Positions 41,488 through 46,059 of a stretch of 46,059 nucleotides of DNA are shown piece by piece (within the stretch, counting starts at the first letter, position 1; each line of letters opens with the position of its first letter). Origin of the DNA: an uncultured Eubacteriales bacterium (GTDB taxonomy: Bacteria; Bacillota; Clostridia; Lachnospirales; Lachnospiraceae); contig OMYS01000013.1 of assembly GCA_900315305.1 (NCBI GenBank), forward strand, positions 1-46,059, read 5' to 3'. Position numbers and translations under genes: made by a program. The notes under the pieces were generated by a model. The model did no database searches and had not been told where the DNA came from. It saw nothing but the letters and a program-made list of their open reading frames with translations.

Positions 41488-42259
41488 TAAGAAAAATGAA
41501 AACATGCCTCTGATTCATGTCGTCGATCTTGTGAAGACATTCGGCGAGCACGACAAGAATAAAGAGACCGTCCATGCGCTGAACGGCGTGTCCATGGACA
41601 TTAACAAGGGAGATGTCGTCGTCATTATCGGACCGTCCGGCTCCGGCAAGTCGACGTTCCTCCGTTCGCTCAACCTGCTTGAGACGCCGACGTCCGGCCA
41701 TATCTATCTCGAGGGCACGGACATCATGGGAAAGAATGTCGACATCGACAAGCACCGCCAGAAGATGGGCATGGTGTTCCAGCATTTCAATCTCTTCCCG
41801 CACATGACGGTCCTCGAGAACCTGACGCTCGGCCCGATCAAGCTGCAGGGCAAGACAGAGGAGGAGGCAAAGAAGCAGGCCTTTGAGCTGCTCGATCAGG
41901 TTGGTCTGCGCGACAGAGCGGATTCCTATCCGAAGCAGCTGTCCGGCGGCCAGAAGCAGAGAATTGCGATCGCGAGGTCGCTTGCGATGCATCCGGACGT
42001 CATGCTCTTCGATGAGCCGACGTCAGCCCTCGACCCGGAGATGGTCGGTGAGGTCCTCGACCTGATGCGCAAGCTCGCAGAGGACGGTATGACCATGGTC
42101 GTCGTCACCCATGAGATGGGCTTCGCAAGAGAGGTCGCAAGCCGCGTTGTCTTCATGGAAGACGGAAAAATCAAGGCGGACGGCACGCCGGAAGAGATTT
42201 TCAGTCCGGATACGGAAAACCAGAGACTGAGAGACTTCCTCTCAAAGGTCCTGGCATGA
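41477..42259 (+). CDS. Amino-acid ABC transporter ATP-binding protein
   Basis: A 260-residue GlnQ-type ATPase. Walker A is GPSGSGKST, the signature is LSGGQKQR, Walker B is [12 protein letters not shown], and the switch His lies in VVTHEMGFA. It is intact, unlike the gene before it. The start is a GTG that overlaps the end of the permease frame, with AGGAGG about 11 bp upstream. It could serve the damaged permease or, in principle, another importer such as the one at 27.7 kb. Confidence 0.94.
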   Translation: MSADKKNENMPLIHVVDLVKTFGEHDKNKETVHALNGVSMDINKGDVVVIIGPSGSGKSTFLRSLNLLETPTSGHIYLEGTDIMGKNVDIDKHRQKMGMVFQHFNLFPHMTVLENLTLGPIKLQGKTEEEAKKQAFELLDQVGLRDRADSYPKQLSGGQKQRIAIARSLAMHPDVMLFDEPTSALDPEMVGEVLDLMRKLAEDGMTMVVVTHEMGFAREVASRVVFMEDGKIKADGTPEEIFSPDTENQRLRDFLSKVLA

Positions 42260-42276
42260 TTTTCTGGAGGTAGGAA

Positions 42277-42600
42277 ATGAGTCACAAACTGCAGAATGAA
42301 ATGATTGACAAGCTGTTTGATGCCATTCTGACTCTGAAGGATCGCAAGGAGTGCTACGATTTCTTCATGGATGTGTGCACAGTGAACGAGATCGCGTCTC
42401 TGTCCCAGAGATACGAGGTCGCCGGGATGCTGCGCGACAAGAAGACATATCTCGACATTTCCGAGAAGACAGGGGCCTCGACCGCGACGATCAGCCGCGT
42501 CAACCGCTCGCTGAACTACGGAAATGACGGCTATCAGACCGTGTGGAGACATCTGGAGGAACAGCAGAAAAAGAACAGACAGGAGAACGGAAAGAGCTGA
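42277..42600 (+). CDS. YerC/TrpR-like transcriptional regulator
   Basis: A 107-residue protein of the YerC/YecD family, related to the Trp repressor. The helix-turn-helix reads LDISEKTGASTATISRVNRSL, preceded by the conserved FFMDVCTVNEIASLSQRYEVA. TrpR-like proteins act as dimers and often respond to an amino acid. GGAGG precedes the ATG and the gene is 17 bp after the ATPase, so it is probably the last gene of the ABC operon. Control of that operon is an inference from position only. Confidence 0.92.
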   Translation: MSHKLQNEMIDKLFDAILTLKDRKECYDFFMDVCTVNEIASLSQRYEVAGMLRDKKTYLDISEKTGASTATISRVNRSLNYGNDGYQTVWRHLEEQQKKNRQENGKS

Positions 42601-42608
42601 AGGGGCTT

Positions 42609-42703
42609 ATGTCCGGGATCAAAAAAAGGGACTGCAGAACACCTGCAGTCCTTTTTTGATGCCCTCGGGAAGGCGGCCTTTTGAGCCGGCGCCCTCCGGA
42701 CAT
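42609..42703. terminator. Bidirectional terminator between the YerC-like gene and pcrA
   Basis: The core is GGACTGCAG-AACAC-CTGCAGTCC flanked by A7 and T6 (about 42618-42660). A wider pair ATGTCCGG (42609-42616) and CCGGACAT (42696-42703) encloses it. T-runs exist on both strands, suiting two convergent genes. Confidence 0.88.
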
Positions 42704-42710
42704 GAATTTG

Positions 42711-45074
42711 TCAGACCTTCTTTAATTTCGCAAAGCCCGCGAGCATCTTCTTGACGCCCCAGGCCGGGAAGTCGACGGTCACGAGATAGTCCCGGCCGCC
42801 GTCCTTAATAGCCTTCACAGTCCCCTCACCGAACTTGACGTGCCTTACCGTGTCGCCGACCTTGTAGTCGGGCAGCGTCTTCTCCGCGCTCCCCGCACCC
42901 TGCGGCTTTGAGGCGGAGAGGTACGGGTTCTTGTAGGTGCTCTTGTGCGTGTAGGTATTGTCCCTGGAGGCGTCGAAGGAACGGCCGAAGGAGACCTCGT
43001 CCGTATCCGAGCCCGCAGGAAATGCACGGCCGAAGGACGGCTTCGGCGCGTAGGCCCTGCCAAGAATCGCATCGCGCATGTCCGGGTTCATGCCCATGCC
43101 GGAGAAGCTCGGCTTCGGGGACTTCATGTCATCCTCGCCCATGTCGATGAGCTCCCGCGGGATCTCGCGCACAAACCGCGAGAGCGGGCTCTGCACGATA
43201 TCGCCGCGGATCATGCGCTCCCTCGCGCACGTGAGCGTCAGGAGCTCCTTCGCGCGTGTGATGCCGACATAGGCGAGCCGCCGCTCCTCCTCGATTTCCT
43301 CCTCGGGCTTGTACGCGTTGATGGACATCGAGCTCGGGAAGAGCCCGTCCTCCATGCCCGCCATGAAGACGACCGGAAATTCAAGACCCTTGGCCGCGTG
43401 CAGCGTCATGAAGAGGACGCGGTCGTCGCTCTCGTCGACCGTGTCGATGTCGGCGATCAGTGCGACCTCCTCGAGGAAGCCGGAGAGCGTCGGGTTCTCC
43501 TCGGCGTCCTCGTACTGGACCGCCTTGGAAATGAGCTCGTCGATGTTGTCGAGCCGCGCGTCCGCCTCCTCGGTGTGCTCATTTTTCAGGGCATCCGCGT
43601 AGCCGGTCGACTCGACGATCTCCTTGATCAGCTCGGACACCTTCGCGTCCTCGGCCTTCGCCCGGAGCACCGAGATGAAGTCGGCAAATGCACTGACCTT
43701 CTTTGCGGCGGCCGCCGAGAGATTCGGAATACTTCCCGCCGCACACACCGCGTCATAAAATGAGATCCCTCCTGCCTCCGCGAAGGCCTCGATGCGCGCG
43801 ATCGTCGTATTGCCGATGCCGCGCTTCGGGATGTTGATGATCCGCCGGACGGCGAGCGCGTCGACCGCGTTGTCGATCGTCTTTAAGTACGCGAGGATGT
43901 CCTTGATCTCCTTCCGCGCGTAGAAGTTCACGCCGCCGACGATCTTGTACGGGACGTTCTGCATGAGCGCCTTCTCCTCGAAGAGACGCGACTGCGCATT
44001 TGTCCGGTAGAGGACCGCGCAGTCCTTGTAGGCGTACTTACCGGAGCGGACGAGCCGGCGGATCTCGGAAATGATATAATCTGCCTCGTCGAAGCCTGTG
44101 CGGAACCGGCGCAGGCGGACCTTCTCGCCGCGCCCGTTCTCGGTCCACAGCGATTTATCCTTCCGTCCGTGGTTGTGGCGGATCACCTCATTTGCCGCGT
44201 CGAGAATGTTCTGGGTCGAGCGGTAATTTCTCTCGAGCTTCACGACGTGCGCGTCCGGGTAGACATTTTCAAAATTCAGGATATTCCGGATATTTGCGCC
44301 GCGGAACTTGTAGATGCTCTGGTCGTCATCGCCGACGACGCAGAGATTCCTGTATTTGTCAGCCAGCAGGGAAATGAACGTAAACTGCGCGGTGTTCGTG
44401 TCCTGGTACTCGTCGACCATGAGGTAGCGGAAGCGCTCCTGGTACACGGCGAGCGCGTCGGGAAACTTCCGGAAGAGCTCGACGGTCTTCATGATGAGGT
44501 CGTCGAAGTCCATCGCGTTGTTCTCCATGAGTTTCGCCTGGTACTCCTTGTAGAGGTCCGCGATGATCTGGCCGCGATTGTCTTTGTTGAGATATCTGTA
44601 GCGGTCCGGGTCGATCAGCTCGTCCTTGGCGGAGGAGATGGCGGCAAGCACGGACTTCTCGCGGATCATTTTTGTGTCGATGTTCTTCGCCTTGCAGATG
44701 TTCTTCATCAGCGTGAGCTGGTCGTCCGTGTCATAGATCGAGAACCAGCGCGTGAACCCGAGGAGGTCCGCATTTCTGCGCAGGATCCGGACGCAGAGCG
44801 CGTGAAATGTGCTCACCCAGATTTCCTCCGCGCCGAAGCCGATCATTGCGTCCACGCGGCTTCTCATCTCGTCGGCGGCCTTGTTCGTAAATGTGATCGC
44901 CAGGATATTTCCGGGGTTGACGTTCTTTACGTCAATGAGATAGGCGATGCGGTGGACGAGGACGCGCGTCTTTCCGGAGCCCGCGCCGGCGAGGATGAGG
45001 ACCGGCCCCTCCGTGCAGGCACAGGCCTTCTGCTGGTCCTCATTCAGGTTTTTGAGAATTTCCTGTTCGTTCAT
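42711..45074 (-). CDS. pcrA: ATP-dependent DNA helicase PcrA/UvrD
   Basis: A 787-residue superfamily 1 helicase for nucleotide excision repair, mismatch repair and removal of proteins from DNA. Motifs: LAGAGSGKTR (Walker A), ITFTNKAADEM, VSTFHALC, MVDEYQDTN (Walker B), GDDDQSIYKFRGA, LERNYRS and VFMAGMEDGLFP. The C-terminus has the Tudor-like domain VGDTVRHVKFGEGTVKAI that binds RNA polymerase in PcrA. I chose the ATG at 45072-45074, with AAGGA just upstream; an in-frame ATG 13 codons earlier overlaps repeat copy E and lacks a ribosome binding site. Repeat E would lie in the 5' untranslated region. Confidence 0.96.
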   Translation of the reverse strand: MNEQEILKNLNEDQQKACACTEGPVLILAGAGSGKTRVLVHRIAYLIDVKNVNPGNILAITFTNKAADEMRSRVDAMIGFGAEEIWVSTFHALCVRILRRNADLLGFTRWFSIYDTDDQLTLMKNICKAKNIDTKMIREKSVLAAISSAKDELIDPDRYRYLNKDNRGQIIADLYKEYQAKLMENNAMDFDDLIMKTVELFRKFPDALAVYQERFRYLMVDEYQDTNTAQFTFISLLADKYRNLCVVGDDDQSIYKFRGANIRNILNFENVYPDAHVVKLERNYRSTQNILDAANEVIRHNHGRKDKSLWTENGRGEKVRLRRFRTGFDEADYIISEIRRLVRSGKYAYKDCAVLYRTNAQSRLFEEKALMQNVPYKIVGGVNFYARKEIKDILAYLKTIDNAVDALAVRRIINIPKRGIGNTTIARIEAFAEAGGISFYDAVCAAGSIPNLSAAAAKKVSAFADFISVLRAKAEDAKVSELIKEIVESTGYADALKNEHTEEADARLDNIDELISKAVQYEDAEENPTLSGFLEEVALIADIDTVDESDDRVLFMTLHAAKGLEFPVVFMAGMEDGLFPSSMSINAYKPEEEIEEERRLAYVGITRAKELLTLTCARERMIRGDIVQSPLSRFVREIPRELIDMGEDDMKSPKPSFSGMGMNPDMRDAILGRAYAPKPSFGRAFPAGSDTDEVSFGRSFDASRDNTYTHKSTYKNPYLSASKPQGAGSAEKTLPDYKVGDTVRHVKFGEGTVKAIKDGGRDYLVTVDFPAWGVKKMLAGFAKLKKV

Positions 45075-45104
45075 AGGTTTTCCTTCGATAACGTAAGCGT
45101 AGCG

Positions 45105-45156
45105 ATTCAGCACCCCAGACTCGGAACGCTTTGCGTTCCGAGCTGGGGTGAATAAT
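45105..45156. repeat. Intergenic palindromic repeat, copy E (minimal)
   Basis: TTCAGCACCCCAG, then CTCGGAACGC, loop TTT, GCGTTCCGAG and CTGGGGTG: the outer ends plus the third arm of the full repeat, fused into one 18-bp hairpin with a single bulged base. Arms one and two are missing. It lies in the pcrA leader. Confidence 0.82.
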
Positions 45157-45159
45157 TAC

Positions 45160-45188
45160 ATTATATCAAAATGAGGTGCCCGCCACAA
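45160..45188 (-). promoter_or_regulatory. Promoter of pcrA
   Basis: Read on the minus strand: TTGTGG (45188-45183), a 17-nt spacer ending TGA, and a perfect TATAAT (45165-45160). Transcription would start just before repeat E, so the hairpin is transcribed. Confidence 0.65.
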
Positions 45189-45213
45189 GGCGGGAGAAAG
45201 CGGCGAATCCGGC

Positions 45214-45242
45214 TTGAAAAGTCGTAACTGAAACTATATCAT
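45214..45242 (+). promoter_or_regulatory. Promoter of the DUF1836-like gene
   Basis: TTGAAA (45214-45219), a 17-nt spacer and TATCAT (45237-45242), about 60 bp before the start codon. Confidence 0.65.
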
Positions 45243-45304
45243 AGAAAGGTAACACAGCAATTGAAAAAATTTTTTCGCATGATGCGATATGGAGACGACA
45301 GGGT

Positions 45305-46059
45305 ATGGATGATAAAGAGGTTGAGAAGCTGATGAAGATGCTGCTGGCGTCAGAGGATAAGACCGGGCAGAAGCAGACCGAGGACGCGGGCGGCAGCGGT
45401 GCGACGGGCCACGCCCGCATTCCGAACCACCGCACGCAGGCGGAGGAGCGCGCGAGGGCCATTCTCCGCGAGGCGGTCAGGAAATTTACGAATATTGATT
45501 ATATCCGCCCGGAGGACATCCCGGACATTCCGCTCTACATGGACCAGATCACGACGTTCATGGACAGCAAGCTCGCCGCGTGCAAGCGCTATCCGGACGA
45601 CAAGATCCTGACGAAGACGATGATCAATAATTACACGAAGAACAAGCTTCTTCCGCCGCCTGTGAAGAAGAAGTACTCGCAGGAGCACCTGCTGCTTCTC
45701 ATTTTCGTGTATTACCTGAAGGACTTTCTGTCGATCAACGATATCAAGACGATCCTCGGCCCGATGGAGGACAACCATTTTCAGACGGAGGACGGACTGA
45801 CGCTCTCGGAGATCTACGAGGAGATCTTCGAGATGATCCTCGGGCAGAGCGAATATATGACGAAGGACATCATTCGGCGCTTCGACATGGCGAAGCACAC
45901 ATTCCCGGAGGCGGCGGAGACCTGCAGCGAGGAGGACAGCGACTACCTGAAGATGTTCTCATTTGTCTGCCTCCTGAGCTTTGATGTCTATGTGAAGAAG
46001 AAGCTGATCGAGGAGGTCGTCGACCAGATGAACGCCGTGAGTGCGCGCCGCGAGGAGGC
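45305..46059 (+). CDS. DUF1836-like protein, 3' end beyond the window
   Basis: At least 251 residues; the frame is open at the window edge. After a variable N-terminus of about 60 residues comes the DUF1836 core: YIRPEDIPDIPLYMDQIT, then LTKTMINNYTKNKLLPPP and KKYSQEHLLLLIFVYYLK. The TKTMINNYTK-KLL part resembles the DNA-recognition helix and wing of MerR-like regulators, so a transcription factor is likely. ATATGGAGACGACAGGGT precedes the ATG. The family occurs mainly in Firmicutes; the regulated genes are unknown. Confidence 0.85.
   Translation, partial: MDDKEVEKLMKMLLASEDKTGQKQTEDAGGSGATGHARIPNHRTQAEERARAILREAVRKFTNIDYIRPEDIPDIPLYMDQITTFMDSKLAACKRYPDDKILTKTMINNYTKNKLLPPPVKKKYSQEHLLLLIFVYYLKDFLSINDIKTILGPMEDNHFQTEDGLTLSEIYEEIFEMILGQSEYMTKDIIRRFDMAKHTFPEAAETCSEEDSDYLKMFSFVCLLSFDVYVKKKLIEEVVDQMNAVSARREE

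Noticed and set aside
1..46059. tRNA or rRNA genes
   Set aside because: The gaps between genes were scanned by eye for the conserved tRNA T-loop and acceptor pattern and for rRNA; nothing convincing was found.

Overview
The window looks like core chromosome of a fairly GC-rich member of the Clostridia, most likely Lachnospiraceae. The reasons are PolC-type DNA polymerase III, an infC-rpmI-rplT operon behind an attenuator, a CIRCE operator, YerC/TrpR-like, DUF4364-like and DUF1836-like proteins, a DUF5717/DUF5716-like gene pair, and thymidylate synthase of the Bacillus ThyA type. I cannot name genus or species. No prophage, CRISPR array, rRNA or tRNA was seen.

Layout. 1-2.9 kb: a low-molecular-weight tyrosine phosphatase, then an endonuclease IV gene (nfo) broken by a TnpB-only IS605-type element and by an internal deletion. 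3-6.5 kb: a MazG-like pyrophosphohydrolase, a cytoplasmic GH13 glucanase and a convergent CobD/HisC-like aminotransferase. 6.7-14.6 kb: a MATE exporter, a secreted papain-like protease, CIRCE-controlled lon, and malQ. The GH13 enzyme and MalQ together suggest maltodextrin use. 14.9-22 kb: thyA, folA, ispG and polC. 22-27.6 kb: three overlapping genes that I read as a degenerate Hsp70-like protein with two large helical-repeat partners. 27.6-30 kb: a complete amino-acid ABC importer. 30-34.5 kb: purF-purB and purA. 34.6-36.2 kb: a membrane-anchored HAD protein and a SEC-C protein. 36.3-37.8 kb: infC-rpmI-rplT. 37.9-42.6 kb: rarA, a DUF4364-like regulator, a damaged and rearranged second amino-acid ABC importer, and a YerC-like regulator. 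42.7-46 kb: pcrA (minus strand) and the start of a DUF1836-like gene.

A family of palindromic intergenic repeats (ends TTCAGCACCCC / GGGGTGCTGAA) occurs at least five times, always between genes. Two full copies differ in the sequence of a long stem but keep it paired, which points to selection on a folded structure. Promoters here often have an extended -10 (TGn followed by TAnnnT).

The strongest oddities are: a PolC whose inserted proofreading exonuclease has lost all five catalytic residues; a substrate-binding domain whose two halves are in swapped order, fused to a permease and broken by a frameshift; the Hsp70-like three-gene cluster; the structured repeat family; and lon under a CIRCE operator. 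Loss of nfo and of PolC proofreading in the same chromosome is worth considering together. All calls come from reading the sequence; no database search was run.
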